Assembly (NCBI RefSeq): GCF_958979055.1
Contig: NC_084891.1
Location: 21,888,001 to 21,952,000 of the forward strand
DNA length: 64,000 nt
Origin: Alnus glutinosa
Taxonomy: Eukaryota; Streptophyta; Magnoliopsida; Fagales; Betulaceae
Direction of reading: 5' to 3'
Shown: in pieces, positions 10,801 through 22,900 of the stretch
Layout: every line of letters starts with the position of its first letter
Numbering within the stretch: the first letter of the stretch is position 1
Notes under the pieces: generated by a model
Seen by the model: only the letters and a program-made list of their open reading frames with translations
The model's database searches: none
Told to the model about the DNA's origin: nothing
Made by a program: the position numbers and the translations under genes

Positions 10801-13800
10801 ACTACAAGTCAATGAATTACAAAGCAATTATATCAAACTACTAAACTTGAAGTACTTTCTAATTCATTGATGAAACAATTCTATCTTCCTGAAACATTCA
10901 CAAAACTATGGAATGCATAGAGAACAAGTAGAAGGATAAAATATCCGATAAGCAGATATTGAATATTTAATCAATGCAGTAAAAAATACAAATAACCAAC
11001 CATCACATATCACAACAGAACACCAAAAACAACTACACTCCCCCTATCTAATTTCTCCTCATTTCTTTCACAAAATGACAAAAGGAAAGTCACAAACGAG
11101 ACACAATGGGTGGACCAAAAACAATACTCCTAAATGCAAAGATCTAAACCCATGCAACTTAAACACCATAGACCTAAGGTCTACCTCACATGTCAAAAAT
11201 CTAAAGTGAAAACAATACAATAGTCCTACAACCTAAGGAATATGACTTTACATAGAAAGATAATGATCTAGGGATGCCTAAAATGTATAAGCTAAATGAA
11301 ATGCAATAAACACCTCAAGCAAAGCACACAAAAATTTGTAAATGGAAGCACAAAACAATAACTCCCCCTAAATCAAATACCAATTGACACTCAACCAAAA
11401 CCTATTGATGCAAAAAAACCAAAATTTGACACTCAATATTTTAATCAACTCTAAAATGCACAACATATTTATTCATCAAAAAAAAAAAAAAATGCACAAC
11501 ATGTTTAAAAATGCTTGAGGAGGTAAAAAATTATGGATTCAATTTTTACACAAGGTATCATCATGAATTATAAAATGTAAAAAATGCCTGCGTGACGTGT
11601 GTGTGATCAATTGTCAACAAAGGAGTTTGAAACCTTAATTTTGTGAGGAGGTTAGGCATATGAAACCACATGTGCAAGATAGGTGCATTATAAGGACTAA
11701 AAACTCAAACTCACTAGGACTTAGGGACATCCATTTGTAATCCTAGTCCATTTGTAATGGTTGCCTTTTGTCTCATTGCGTGAATATTGACTTTTTCTAT
11801 AAGAGCACATGAATCCCAATTTGTGATTATGTTGGTGTTCACCTTTTGTTATCTTTAAGAACATTGTTTTTTTCTATAGTGCACGTGTGCTTATAATGAC
11901 TTGAGAGAGAGGTATGAAATTCAGTGCAAGTCCTAAGGTAATCTAGTATGGGGTCAATTTGGTCCTCCCAAATGCACTATCCCCATCAATTGCTCACACA
12001 TGCGGCCGAATTCAAACTTCTCGCAATAAATTGTGCATAAAAATGGCAAGCATCATTTATAAATTAATCACCGATCTTTGAGGGAGGGTTGGGTATTAGG
12101 AACTTGTTGGTGTTCAGTCGTGCTCTCTTAGGTTAATGGTTGTGGTGCTCTGGGCTTGAGAGAGAGGCTTGGTGGAGAGTTGCGGTGGAATCTAAATTTG
12201 ACAGTTCATGGGGCGGGTGGTGTTCTCTTGAGCCTTCTGGAGCGTTTGAGGTGGGGTTATGGAAGAATATCAGGAAATATTGGGAGAAATTTTCGTGTCA
12301 GACCATATTTGTGGTGGAAGATGGATCTAGGATTAGATTTTGGCATGATTAATGGTGTGGGGATGTGGCTCTAAAGGTAGCTTTTCTAGTTCTATATAGT
12401 ATTGCTCGTGCAAAGGATGCTTCTGTTGCAGCTCACTTGGAGATTTTGGGTGGTTCCAACTAGTGGAATGTGAGCTTTACTAGAGCGGTGCATAATTGAG
12501 AGGTGGATGTCTTTGCCGCATTTCTCCAGGTGTTGCACTTAGCTGGAGTGAGAAGAGGAAGTGAAGATAAGTTGTGGTGGGTCCCCTTCAAAAGAGGGTT
12601 GTTTACGGTCAAATCCTTCTATTGCTCCTTGGTTTGTACTGAAGGTTGCCGCTTCTCTTGAAAGAGTATGTGGCTGACTCAGGCTCCATTGAGGGAGGCT
12701 TTATTTATTTTTGCGTGATCGGCAGCTCTAAATAAAATTCTTACCTTGGATAACCTCAGGTAGCGGCACGTCATTATAAAGGACAGATGTTGCATGTGTA
12801 AGAGGAATGAAGAGTCCGTGGACTACCTTCTTCTTCATTGTGACGTGGCTCATGCCATTTAGATTGCCTTTTTCAGTTGTTTTGGGTTTTGGGTTATGCC
12901 TAGACGTGTAGTCGATCTGTATGCTTGTTGGTGGACGTCTGGCAGTTTGCGTAGTGCGTGCCTTTTGTGATGTTTATGGAGGAAAATGAATGAAATAAGT
13001 TTTGAGGACTGAGAGAGGTCTTTAGAGGGGATTATATATTTATTTTTTAGAACTGTGTATCTGTGGATAGCTGCTTTGTGTCTCCTCTGACAATTAGTTA
13101 TAATGATTTCCCTGTTCTTTTTGCTAATTCTAATCTGGTGTTTCTTTTTGTATATTTTCTGTGTACTTCTTATGATATTTGTCGATTATTTATAAAAAAT
13201 AAACTAATCACGTTTCATGCACCATAAAAAAAAAAAAATGAATCCAATACACAAAACTCCTCTTGCATAATCAACATATAATGAATTCACATATGATTCA
13301 TAAACATTAAGATCAAAAGAGGAATTACGCACTCAAATAGGACCCCCCTCTTTTTTTTTTTTTTCCTTTTTTTTTATTATTATTATTTTTTAATTAAAAA
13401 GTGAAAATATAAACATGAAAATACACACTACGGCGACCCCCACCCATACAAAGGAAAAAAGTTGCCTCCCTCCCATCGACGATGCCCTCTCCTCCTGTCA
13501 CCTGCCATCCCCCTGCCCCATTGTAATCTTCCTCCACCCCCAACCCGTCACGATTACCCGCGTCTCTTTACATTGTAGCTCCCCAACAACTTCCCCCTCC
13601 TTTCATTCGTATTCACATAGGTGAGAATTATATAAAAATAAGAATAATATTGGAGTACTTTTAAAAAAAATAGAAATAGATTTATTTGGAATAATAAGAA
13701 CATTACAGTTAAAATACTCATGAATACAGAACAGTAATAAACGCAAAGAGGAGGCATATAGATGGGCAGGGTATTAGTACATCTGTCATGGCTCCCCTTC

Positions 13801-14919
13801 CTCGGTGTTGTTGTGCCTCCATCCCGTTGTGCAAACTCTCACCTTTCCACTCCCCCCCCCCCCCAACTTGAGGCGTCTGTCATAGGCTCTCCTCACCTTT
13901 TGTGGATTTACTTTAAAAAAATTATTGGCAGCAGTATTTGGTGTTGTTCAGAAATTTTGAGTGGCTTCCAATAGCAATGGAAAATTATTTTTACCAATTA
14001 AACGATGTAAAACATTTTCAATACTATTTTTAAGGCCTCAACCAGACAATAGAAAATCAACGATTTTCCTGGAAAATATTTTGAATGAAAGCATTTTCTA
14101 TCAGAAACTGATTTGCCTCGAAACAAATGATGTCTTATATTCTATAATTCTTAGGGGATTTGGTATTTTATTTGATTTTATATTCAATTATTTCAATGTA
14201 TTCCTATATATTAGAAATTTTGATTAAATCCTATGTATTTGTGTCTTTTTTTTTTTTAGGATCATCACTACTAAATTTCCTCTGTTTTACTTATCAAAAA
14301 AAAAAAAATCCTGTGTTTCCTATTGTTAGGATGACATTATATACTGTGAAATTAAGAGTCATGTATACATGGAAATATATATGTTTCATGTGTCACCATG
14401 TGAAATTATTGTTATTCAATGTTTCATTTAATCTTTTGTAGTTTTCTGACAATGGAGAAGAACGAGTAGTAGTTGGGACTCTTGATCTTAACCAGTGCAT
14501 TAGTCTTCCAGAGGAGATAACAGGAATGAAACCAGAGGTATTTGATCAGATTTCAGCTCTAACTTTCTGGATAGTATGCACATCTGTTGACATTTCTGGC
14601 TAGACTACATGCACTGTGTCATAACTAGCATGTTTCATAATGAAGATTGAGTTTTTTTCCCCGTATTTTAGTAATCTCTTTTGCTAACTTTAAAAGTTAA
14701 GCTGTTTCTGGATAAAATGCACGTTCCCTAGAAAGTTATCTTTTGCATCTTTTACCAAAGTGTTACTGTAACTTGTTAGGTACACACACACATTTATATT
14801 ATATATACGTGTGCGTGTCAGTTTGTGTCTTGTTCCTTTCTACGTAATTTGTGCTTCAGTTTCTAAAATTTGCCAAGAGCACCAATTTCTTAATGAACTA
14901 TCACAATTAGCCCCTCTTT

Positions 14920-14959
<40 letters not shown>

Positions 14960-17137
14960 CAATGGATCAGTTGTAAAAGAATTTCAAATATCTAAAACAC
15001 TTGATTTAAGATAAAAACAAATTTTATGAATTTCGATTGATGCAATTGCTCCTACTTCCTGCTTTTACTGATTTGGACCTAAGGAAAAAGAAGAAGAAAA
15101 AAAGAAACAAAAAAAAGGGTGAAGATGTTTGAAATTAAGTTAAGAGTATGGCATCATAATCTAGTGTAGTTCCTATGCCACACGATTAATAAACTGGAGA
15201 ATGAGAAAGAAAAGAATGCAATGTGGCTAAGTTTATGCCAAAGGTTTTGGAGTAGGAAATTATAATTTCTGTATGTAGCTTCATGAAGATTACATATACT
15301 AGCAATTTTCTTGTCTGTATTCTCTTCAATCATATGGAGTTGAGTTGCTTTTCACATAATGTCGCTGGCTGATCATGTTACCTTCATTGTCTTCATTTTT
15401 GATTGTTCACATTATTCTTATATTTTCATATAGTTAGTTAATAGTTAACATTATACTTTGCGAGGATACAGACTCCATTGGCAATTTCTTTCAGTATTTT
15501 GGATATTTTTATTTTGTCTCTAACTTTCCAATATAAAAAAACTTTCGATATATCTGATTTGGCTTCTAGTTTTTGAAAGAGACTGTTGACAATATTTGTG
15601 GCGGTTGGACTGTGTGTGCTGATTGGGCCATGCGTCACATGCAAGCCTCACCGGGTTTCACATGAAATGTGGAATCGGTGGGGTGTGGACCAATCAAAAG
15701 CGTGACAGTCTTAACCGGGGCAGGTTAAGTTTTCTAGCAGTCCTCATTCTTAGAACACAGCACAATAAGATAAATGAGCTTTCCTAATTCACTTGGACAG
15801 GGGATTGGAGCTGATTTTGCAAGGGCATACCTAAGCAATGTATGTGTTGCCAAGGAGTTGCACAGAAATGGTTTAGGTTATTGGCTCGTTGCAAAGTCAA
15901 AGATAGTTGCTCAAGATTGGGGTAAGGACCCACCTCTTATATTTACTATAACTTTCATTGTTGTCACTGAATTAGTTTAGCACCATTCATGCATGCTCTT
16001 TGTGTCTTGGTAACCATGCTCCTTGGAGTTAACTTATTTCATAGATGCCGATATCTATTTTGTACCTTATATTTACCCATCTGTAATTTTCGTTGTACTC
16101 CATGGAACTAGTAGATATTGGATCAATAGTCTTTCCCATCTTGATATATACTTTTCCTTTATTATGATGTTTATCCTTCACTTTGGCGGTACTTGTGAAT
16201 GAAACAGCTTACTATCTAAAGGAACAGAAGAAAAGCTTGGAACATTTTGTAAAGTTCTTACTTTTGCTATACAAAGTTTCTCACATGAGTAGGGTAATAT
16301 TATGCAACTGAGTAATCTGATTTTGGGTGAATTATTTCCTATAATTTGTTCTAATGTAAATGAAATTTTATTTTGTATGTTAGTTCTTATGTAATGAGTA
16401 TTTATCTCGTATCTTATGCAAGCTAAAAATGGGAAAATACATCAAAATTCTTTTAAGCATGCATAATTGTATAAAATGGCTTGATGGCATTAACAGTTTT
16501 ATGGGAATGCATACCCACTTATTCAAGAAGTTCACCAATTTTAACATATAGGAATACGGTGAAACTGTTTTCATGTATCTAAATAATTTATTTAATTTGG
16601 TTAGGTTCCTCTGAAGTTTCAACTACCAATATTACATTCTTCCTTTTCCCTTTTTTCGTTCATTATTTTTTGGGTGTTTTGTTGGGGTTAGTAATAAAAT
16701 AGTAAAATGTTATTACTCTTTTTATAGCCGACTCCATTGATCTTGTTAGTTACTACCAATTTTAGATAGAGTGTATTTTTTTTTTTTTTCAATTTTCTCG
16801 GTTATGTTTTTCTTTCCTTTTCCCTTTTCCTTTTCTGGCTCTCAACATAGTACATTGAATTAGTCCTCTTTTTGTTGATTTATTTTTTTATCAATTGTTA
16901 ATTGTGAGAGTGCTGAAAAGGATCAAGTTAACATACTAATTCTATTGGTTTTCTGGAATCCATTCAGGCATAACTGATCTGTATGTCCATGTAGCTGTTG
17001 ACAATGAACCAGCAAAGAACTTATATATGAAAATTGGTTTTGTATATGAAGACGATGAGCCTGCCTGGAAAGCCAGATTTCTAGATAGGCCTCGAAGACT
17101 TCTTCTGTGGACTGGTCTCCCTGGTATACAGCTATGA
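5980..17137 (+). CDS. GNAT-family N-acetyltransferase, plastid type (5 exons)
   Basis: Predicted acetyl-CoA-dependent N-acetyltransferase of the plant organellar GNAT group, resembling the GNAT6/GNAT7 type; which one is uncertain. Exons: 5980-6261, 7186-7341, 14442-14537, 15801-15921, 16968-17137. All junctions are GT..AG and the frame closes to 274 residues. Residues 1-60 are rich in Ser/Pro/Arg with few acidic residues, as in a chloroplast transit peptide. The GNAT core follows: beta strand VVVGTLDL, then [19 protein letters not shown], where R200-N-G-x-G204 is the acetyl-CoA pyrophosphate loop of motif A, then the motif-B region [17 protein letters not shown]. The start is the ATG at 5980; an upstream TTG in the same frame is ignored. 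Intron 2 is unusually long (7.1 kb) and full of transposons. The gene is convergent with the antiporter gene. Known family members acetylate plastid proteins; the substrate here is unknown. Confidence 0.88.
6262..7185 (+). other. GNAT intron 1 (924 bp)
   Basis: T-rich intron from GTGAGT to a TATTAG acceptor. No transposon or other gene is evident in it. Confidence 0.8.
7781..7833. repeat. (CT)n-(CA)n compound microsatellite
   Basis: CT repeats pass directly into CA repeats inside GNAT intron 2. Confidence 0.9.
8261..8499 (+). mobile_element. TRIM element, 239 bp with 77-bp LTRs
   Basis: 5' LTR 8261-8337 begins TGTTAAAATA and ends TTTAACA. It is followed immediately by TGGTATCAGAGC (8338-8349), the standard plant initiator-tRNA-Met primer binding site. 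The 3' LTR 8423-8499 is also 77 bp and aligns along its length (TGTTAAAGTATTAATTAAAT.., ending GATTCAATA). The flanks are GGTGG (8256-8260) and GGCGG (8500-8504), a 5-bp target duplication with one change. The 85-bp interior has no coding capacity. Related LTR pieces occur at 35.4 and 36.1 kb. Confidence 0.85.
8830..9600 (-). mobile_element. LTR-like fragment, family B
   Basis: Read on the minus strand, it contains GGAAAGCTGA.. CTACAATTTTGTATTTC.. AATTCCAACATTTACTA.. GTCAAAC. This matches the plus-strand stretch near 31150-31250 and is followed by a promoter-like ACGTATATAAGTC region and a U5-like tail. Probably an LTR of a Copia-type element. Ends were not resolved. Confidence 0.45.
9601..10737 (-). 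mobile_element. Copia-type 3' LTR, family A (minus strand)
   Basis: On the minus strand it begins TGTTGGCAAATTC near 10736. It is clearly homologous to 42762-43760: both contain GAGTTGGAGCTGGTGAGGGCAA-like and TTGTAAGT..ACTTTGAATCTTT blocks. The sequence just outside the LTR start (AATTACCAAAGGGAGAGAG on the minus strand) looks like the polypurine tract that precedes a 3' LTR. Degenerate, with no intact frame. Confidence 0.55.
10738..12058 (-). mobile_element. Probable Copia internal 3' region, decayed
   Basis: Lies beyond the polypurine tract of the family A LTR. It contains CTCCCCCTA blocks at about 11037 and 11361 (GGGGGAG on the element strand), typical of the 3' part of large Copia elements. 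No protein domain is readable. The extent is an inference. Confidence 0.35.
12072..13198 (+). pseudogene. LINE fragment with zf-RVT end, 13-bp TSD
   Basis: A frame with many stops encodes the C-terminal part of a plant L1-type ORF2: a [13 protein letters not shown] block and [10 protein letters not shown] near 12260-12352, then [19 protein letters not shown] near 12790-12844, which is the reverse-transcriptase zinc-binding (zf-RVT) motif. A short A-rich tail ends at about 13198. Flanks ATAAATTAATCAC (12059-12071) and ATAAACTAATCAC (13199-13211) form a 13-bp target duplication with one mismatch. It is 5'-truncated and dead, sitting in GNAT intron 2. Confidence 0.85.
13212..14441 (+). other. 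Rest of GNAT intron 2, nothing recognised
   Basis: Contains A-, T- and C-homopolymers (C-run about 13851-13864). Short open frames here are not supported by any domain or splice logic. Confidence 0.5.
14538..15800 (+). other. GNAT intron 3 with a long T-run
   Basis: Intron between KPE and [10 protein letters not shown]. It holds a run of about 39 T residues at roughly 14922-14959, a possible reverse-oriented poly(A) tail or assembly-sensitive site. Nothing else recognised. Confidence 0.7.
15922..16967 (+). other. GNAT intron 4 (1.05 kb)
   Basis: T-rich intron from GTAAGG to a CATTCAG acceptor, splitting a glycine codon. No element recognised. Confidence 0.8.
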
Positions 17138-17767
17138 ATTACGATGTTTGTATATCATCATTTATCTCGTGCCATATTTGTTCTTTCTTATTCCTTGATA
17201 TGCTCTTTTTGGTGATACCGATACGACCTTGTTTGTAGGATCTCAAAGGCTGTTTCTTTTCCCTTTTCTTTTCCTTCATATTTTTAACTGTAAATTTAAC
17301 TTTAAATGACGTTTGGTCTGAAAAATTGATTACATTGCCATAGAATATGAACTTGAGTCTCGATGTAAGTAGTAGATGAAAAGCATGCCCACTTCTCCTT
17401 CTGATGAAACAGACTGATATATATTGTGATGAAATTGGAAATATCATGTTCACCTACTGGTTAATGCTATGGTTTGTATGAAGGTGCTATTTGCTAGATA
17501 TGACTAGATTCAAAACTTGGCTGGTTCAGTTGGACATTTTCTGTGAGGTAGATTCTCTTATTCATAGTGAATGAACATGTTTAACTTCGGGCTTTGTTTA
17601 AATCAAATTAACATGGTTACCACATAAGAAGAGAAGAGACTTTATAGTTTGAAAATATCTTACATCAGCTATGCAAACATGTGTGAAAAAAATGGAGAAA
17701 GAGGATAACTACCTACGTTAAAAGTTGAATCTACATGTATGGGTTGCAAAATGGTTACATTCACTTG
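17138..17767. other. Short intergenic space between convergent genes
   Basis: About 630 bp separate the stop codons of GNAT (+) and the antiporter gene (-). Both 3' UTRs and their polyadenylation signals must lie here; the transcripts may overlap. No other gene is seen. Confidence 0.6.
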
Positions 17768-20700
17768 CTACACTGTCATCTGTTGTTGCACCACCAAGAC
17801 TGAACATCTGCCATTGAAATCTGTTGAGGCAAGCATGTCTCCCATAACCCCTAGCTCTGGGAATTCGCTCCATTCATCAAAACCAATTGTAAGAGGGCTC
17901 TCCACGTTGTATCTTCTTCCAACTATGAAAAGGTCATATTCATCTACTATTTCTCTCAATCTCATTGCGGTCTCGGGTCCGTCGCTCACCATCTCCTCCA
18001 TGTAAACTATATATTCTTCACCTGCAGAAGTGCTATACTTGAGGTCCTTCAGTACCTCTGAGTCCAGCATTTTATCCCAGTCAGTAATGCCTTCTTCACC
18101 CTCAGGAATCAGCCGTATCACAGTTAGGCAAATGGTAGAGTACTTGGCCATGCGTTTAGCCAAAGTCACTGCCTCTCTATCATCACGTCCTCCCAAGAAG
18201 ACCATGGCAACATTGTATGACTCTAGCACGTTTGTTGTTGTTGAGCGCTTTATATGGCCACGGTTAACAAGGATTGCCACAGAGCAAGGCGCTCTCTCGA
18301 GAACACTACAATTTAGGGTCCTTAGCGTATTGTCTTCCAATTCAATAGACCCATCAATGGAGTATTTTCGATGGAATGGGAGGATTATAAGAGACGTAAC
18401 TTTGTCGAGTGCAAGCATGCAGATGTCCTCGTACATTAGCTTGGATGGGGAGATGGCCGTGAAGGCATTCACAGTTACACTATCAGGATTGTTTCGCTGA
18501 AAATGACTGAACGAAAGAATGACGTCTTCGGAGTAGGAGCGGTTTGAAAGAGTCTTCTTCTGCATTTGGTGGGAAATGAAGACGGGCGAGGCTCTACCAA
18601 TTAGCTCAATGAGGTGAAGAGCGTAAACAACAAGGGGGCTCTCTCTTGTTGGTGATACATTCTCAAGTAGGTTGATGATGGCGGGGATGTGTTCTGGTCT
18701 TTGGATGCAAGCAAGAATCTTTAGCTCTGCATTTGGTTTCTGATCAACTAAGTTTCTTCTCTGGTAGCCGGCATATTTCCTTGAAGGATCGTACAAGCGC
18801 GTAATTAGAATTGGCACGATGCTGGCAATAACGAGAATTGTGTACATTGCAATAGAGAAAATATCCGAGGATATGCTCTGCATTTAGTTAGGAAAATATT
18901 AGAGTTTGATGACAGGAAATGGAATAGAAGGGAAAGAAGAAAAGTGGGATTTAACGTACGTTAGTGGCTCTGTAAATGCTATAGGAGGCCATTTCGCAAA
19001 CGCCTTTGCAACTCATAATGAGAGCTAGTGTGGTTGCATCCTTGATTGGCATCTTGCAATACAGTGCGGGCACCAAACAGGCTACAAACTTGGCAATGAC
19101 AATAACGACTGTAATCATTGCATTGGGAACTGCCAATCGATTGTCATGATAAAAGTCTATGTCTGATAGATTCGCCTTCATCATGGTTATGGTTACAAAG
19201 AGTGGCAAAAGCACCCCGGAGACCATGCAATCCAGCTTGTGGACTAGAGTCGATCCCAGTGGCGGTCCGTCCGGTACGGCCAAACCCAAAATAAAAGGCC
19301 CGAACACCACCGACAGGCCAAACTTATTAGATACCAAAGCAGCACCCAACACTACTAGAATGATGATAAAAATGTAGAGGTCCCTCACAGGCCTGCCTTC
19401 AGGGGTCTGTCTCACTATCCAATACATAGCCGGCCGGGCAACAAACACAACAACTATGAAATACCCTACAACCATCCCAACATCCTGCAAAGCCCCTCTT
19501 CTGTCCCAATACGCAACTTTAGCCAATGAGAAACCAGAAACAAGAAACCCACTTAGCAGGTCACACACCACTGCTGTAGATAGTCCTAGTCGGCCGAGTT
19601 CAGAATTTACAATTTTGAGGTCACTTAGAAGGCAAGCAATGACCGGAAACGGCGTCGAAGCTTGTATCGCCGCTGCCATGATGATTTTCAGTCTATCGTC
19701 GCTGCTTAGAGGCATGGTGAGGACCTTCTGCGTTCCCATAGCAAGCAGAAAAGGCACTAACAGGGTCAAAGCACCAATACACATGGCCTTCCTTCCCGTT
19801 CTAAATATCATGCTCAGGTCCATTTTTACTCCCCCTAGAAATAGAAACAGTGTGTACCCTAACGAAGATATGATGCCGATCAAGTCTTGGCCTAAAACTG
19901 GGAACATGAAATCACGATAATCTTTTATGCGCCCAAGTAACTGAGGACCCAATATTAGGCCTGCCTGATTCATACATAAAAATCACATATTTTACTTGCA
20001 TTTCTTCAAACCAAACAGTCTCATCTTTACAAGTGCAAAAAAAAAAAAAAAAAAAAAAAAGGTTCTTGAAGCAACAACTTGGTTACTACATCTTTCTCAA
20101 TAATCAGAGGATAAAATCACAGCCGAATTCATATGAAAAATATGCATAAATTCTAAATATCGTGACATACTAGCCAGCGGTGCGCCACAAAGTCTTTCTA
20201 GATTGTCAGCTATTGACATTTAGAGTAGTATTACTCTTCACACCTATTTATCACATTTATTTCACACCGGCTGAAGTGACGTATTTTAAGTGGCTTCTCA
20301 TGTTAGTTCCTTAGAAAAAAAGAAAGTAAAGACACGTCAGTCAGTGTGAATGGGTGTGATAAGTAGGTGTGAAGAGTAACATTATTCTAACATTTATGGA
20401 GCCTCTTATGGATGCCACCACGGTTTTTGCATCGTTGTGAATGTAAAATCATTAGATTACAAGGACACAAGAGGGAGAAAATATATCTTGCTTAATTTTT
20501 CTCAAATCGAATGTTTTTATTTTTTTCCCAAAATATATATAGTTTTCTATTTGTATTTTAATTTCCAAATTTCTTCCTCAAATAGGAAAATTATACGGGG
20601 CAACGATACATGCACTACAAGTGCACAACTCCAATGTACCTTGAAGTTGTACACTTGTTGTAATTTTAACATTACTCGTACAAAAAATTGTGAAGAAAAG

Positions 20701-21247
20701 ATATTTAGAAAGGGAACACTATGCCATTTCCAGAAACAAAACAATTGAATCCTTATACATAGTTACATGGCCAAAAATTAAAAGCACGTAAAACCGTAGT
20801 ATCCAAAAGACGATCAACAATTTTATTGTTTATATTATTAGCAATTTGTGCAGTAGATGTGAGAGACTCGGACAGATTGGCTCTATATGAGCAGTCTCAT
20901 ATTTGCTGTCCGAATCGTTAGCAATTCTGATAGAAAATTGTTGGGAATTTGAATCCTTATATCAAACCGTTTTTGTGGAAAGAAACAAAGAAATATATGT
21001 AATGAATGAGAATGACAAAAAGAAGGGCTTAACCTACCATCATTTCAGAGACAATCTTGGGCAGCCCAAATCTATGGAGAAGAAAATGGGAGGCTTGGGT
21101 GATGCTAAAAATGGCAATCATCTGCATTTCCAGCAGTGGCAAGGAAAAGTTATTGAGATGTAAAGTGGGATTCGCCCACACACCATCTGAATTAACGTCA
21201 GGTGGTATTGAAATGCAAAACTCCTTTGTCTCGATGCTTGAATTCAT
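17768..21247 (-). CDS. Cation/H+ antiporter, CHX family (CPA2), 3 exons
   Basis: Membrane K+(Na+)/H+ exchanger of the plant CHX family. Exons on the minus strand: 21247-21038, 19964-18960, 18877-17768. Introns of 1,073 and 82 bp are GT..AG, and the joined frame gives 774 residues, normal for CHX. Residues 1-45 are the variable N-terminus with NGVW-like SDGVWANP. The Na+/H+ exchanger domain follows (about 45-430), beginning FGLPKIVSEMM-AGLILGPQLLG across the first junction, then ASTPFPVIACLL and STAVVCDLL, with the conserved transport Asp at about 205. The 370-residue hydrophilic tail (exon 3) carries the CHX regulatory region with GRASPVF, ERAPCSVAILVNRG and FLGGRDDREA, typical of universal-stress-protein-like folds. 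Start ATG at 21247 is preferred because the upstream in-frame residues are only a GA-repeat translation. CHX subgroup not assigned; CHX15-like is a guess. Confidence 0.92.
19965..21037 (-). other. Antiporter intron 1
   Basis: Phase-0 intron, donor ATG|GTAGGT and acceptor ATCAG|GCAGGC. It contains a 20-22 base A-run at about 20038-20060 and a MITE at 20225-20395. Short frames inside are not genes. Confidence 0.85.
20225..20398. mobile_element. MITE in antiporter intron 1
   Basis: Inverted arms ATTACTCTTCACACCTA..TATCACA and TGTGATAAGTAGGTGTGAAGAGTAA span about 55 bp each around a non-coding core. The exact target duplication is ambiguous (TA-rich flanks). Confidence 0.7.
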
Positions 21248-22900
21248 TTTCCGCCCGTCAGCTCGACAGAGAGACAGAGACAGAGACACAAACAGAGAGC
21301 AAATGTTTGAAGAATATTGAAGTAATAATTTTATAGAGAGAGAAACCCATCACCCCCGTTCATTATTTACCGGTAAATATGATACCGCGTTAGTTTTTAC
21401 AGAAAATGGCAACAACTGTGCCGACAAATGACACAGTCATTCTCGTTGTATCAATGTCCCTCAAGAACTAATAACAGTTTTAATATCAATGGCTATAAAT
21501 ACTGTTGTTTGTTTGTCTGTTTCACTTCCCAAAGACTGTTCATTAAGGTTTTGTTGCTTTATAATTGTAATCAGATTTGTGAAATTATAATAAATATTAT
21601 TGAATTTTGATTCAATGATAATTTTAAAAGCTACATTAATTTTTGAAAAGACACCAAAAAATAAATAAATAAATAAAGAAATTTAGAATTACTCATAAAA
21701 ACAGCATAAATTCTGGGAAGACGTCATTGTAAGGGCATGAGATGATTATATATATATATATATATATGAGTGATTTGTCGGTTAATTAACTTAATTACTT
21801 TATAAATTGCACCTCCAAGGCCTTTTAAACAAATTGGTGCTTGTTTTAACTTCTGAATTATCAATTGCACCTGAGCTATGTCTCATTGATATCTTCCTGG
21901 ATCAAGGATCAATATCCCTAAGAATTTTATCGAGTAGATTAAGCATGCTATTGATTCTGAGCTCGTTTGGATATAATATCCCTTAAAATACCAACATATA
22001 TTCTATCTTCTTGGATCAATATCCCTTAGAATGGGCACTTTTAATTTAGGATGCTTTGAAATCATTGGCTAGAGTTACCAGTGCAGTCATGTATGGATGA
22101 TGGTTACAACCTGTGACGTAGCTAATGGTGTGGGTCACTCGAGGTCGGATCCAGTGGGGCAACTAGCGGTGACTTGCTATGTACCTCACCGAGCCACCAG
22201 AATTGTACTAGAGGTCCTAAAGGACACACAAATCTTCTGTATATATGGTTAAACGTACGGGTGGGCCATGTGGAAACGGTTATGGACTATAAATAATTAT
22301 GACTATTATATTATGCAATTCATTCACATGATTTTTTTTGCAATAAAGTACTATGCATGTTGCAGGCTAATAACGGAGATAACACTCACTAGTTTCTTCG
22401 AAACTCATGCTATTTCTTAAAGCACCCATTCTTATTGTTTATTTACAATTTAACCAAGCTCACTATGTGGGCTAAATTTCATTAGTGATTTACTTTCTAC
22501 GTCGTGGGCTTACGTAATTACTTTTTTACTGGTAAAAAATATTTGTTTTTCAGTTTAGTAGGATTACCTCAGGATAATAGATTAGAGCTCTTCACAAGGC
22601 TGGAGACGCTGAGCAAAGGGCTTATAGAGGCTGATTTATGTATATCATTTGCATATAGATGTACTTGAGATGGTATTGTATAGTTGTAAGTATTTTGTAT
22701 TGGAGGTTTTGGTTTGTGTTGATGATAAAAAAAAAAATGACACTAAGGCATCTAGTCTTTTCAGCTTAGATTAATATTTCATTTTTCATTGATTTTATTG
22801 TGATACTTGTCGTTGTAAGCAGTACTTTCAGATAATTACCAATTAATTATGTAGGAAGCGTTACCAGTAACACCTTGAATTAATTAATTTTGAGAGCGTT
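21248..22900. other. Intergenic region between CHX and PIG-B genes
   Basis: A GA-rich leader just upstream of the antiporter ATG (21260-21345) is probably its 5' UTR. Beyond it there are a (TA)n stretch near 21749-21767, a GGTCGGATCC/TATAAATA stretch near 22140-22300 that looks promoter- or LTR-like, and an A-run near 22727. No gene recognised. Confidence 0.5.

Larger units (their letters stand above)
7342..14441 (+). other. GNAT intron 2 (7.1 kb, transposon-filled)
   Basis: Runs from GTTTGT after codon 146 to TTTTGTAG before FSDNGEE. It contains a CT/CA microsatellite, a TRIM, two LTR fragments with Copia 3' sequence and a LINE (listed separately). Those insertions account for roughly 5 kb of its length. 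The remainder (7342-7780, 7835-8260, 13212-14441) shows nothing recognisable apart from homopolymer runs. Confidence 0.85.

Noticed and set aside
12140..12374. Two overlapping short frames (70 and 72 codons)
   Set aside because: They are pieces of the decayed LINE ORF2, listed there and not as separate genes.
18030..18500. 156-codon plus-strand frame
   Set aside because: Antisense shadow of the antiporter exon 3, which has clear family motifs on the minus strand.
19456..19920. 154-codon plus-strand frame
   Set aside because: Antisense shadow of antiporter exon 2.
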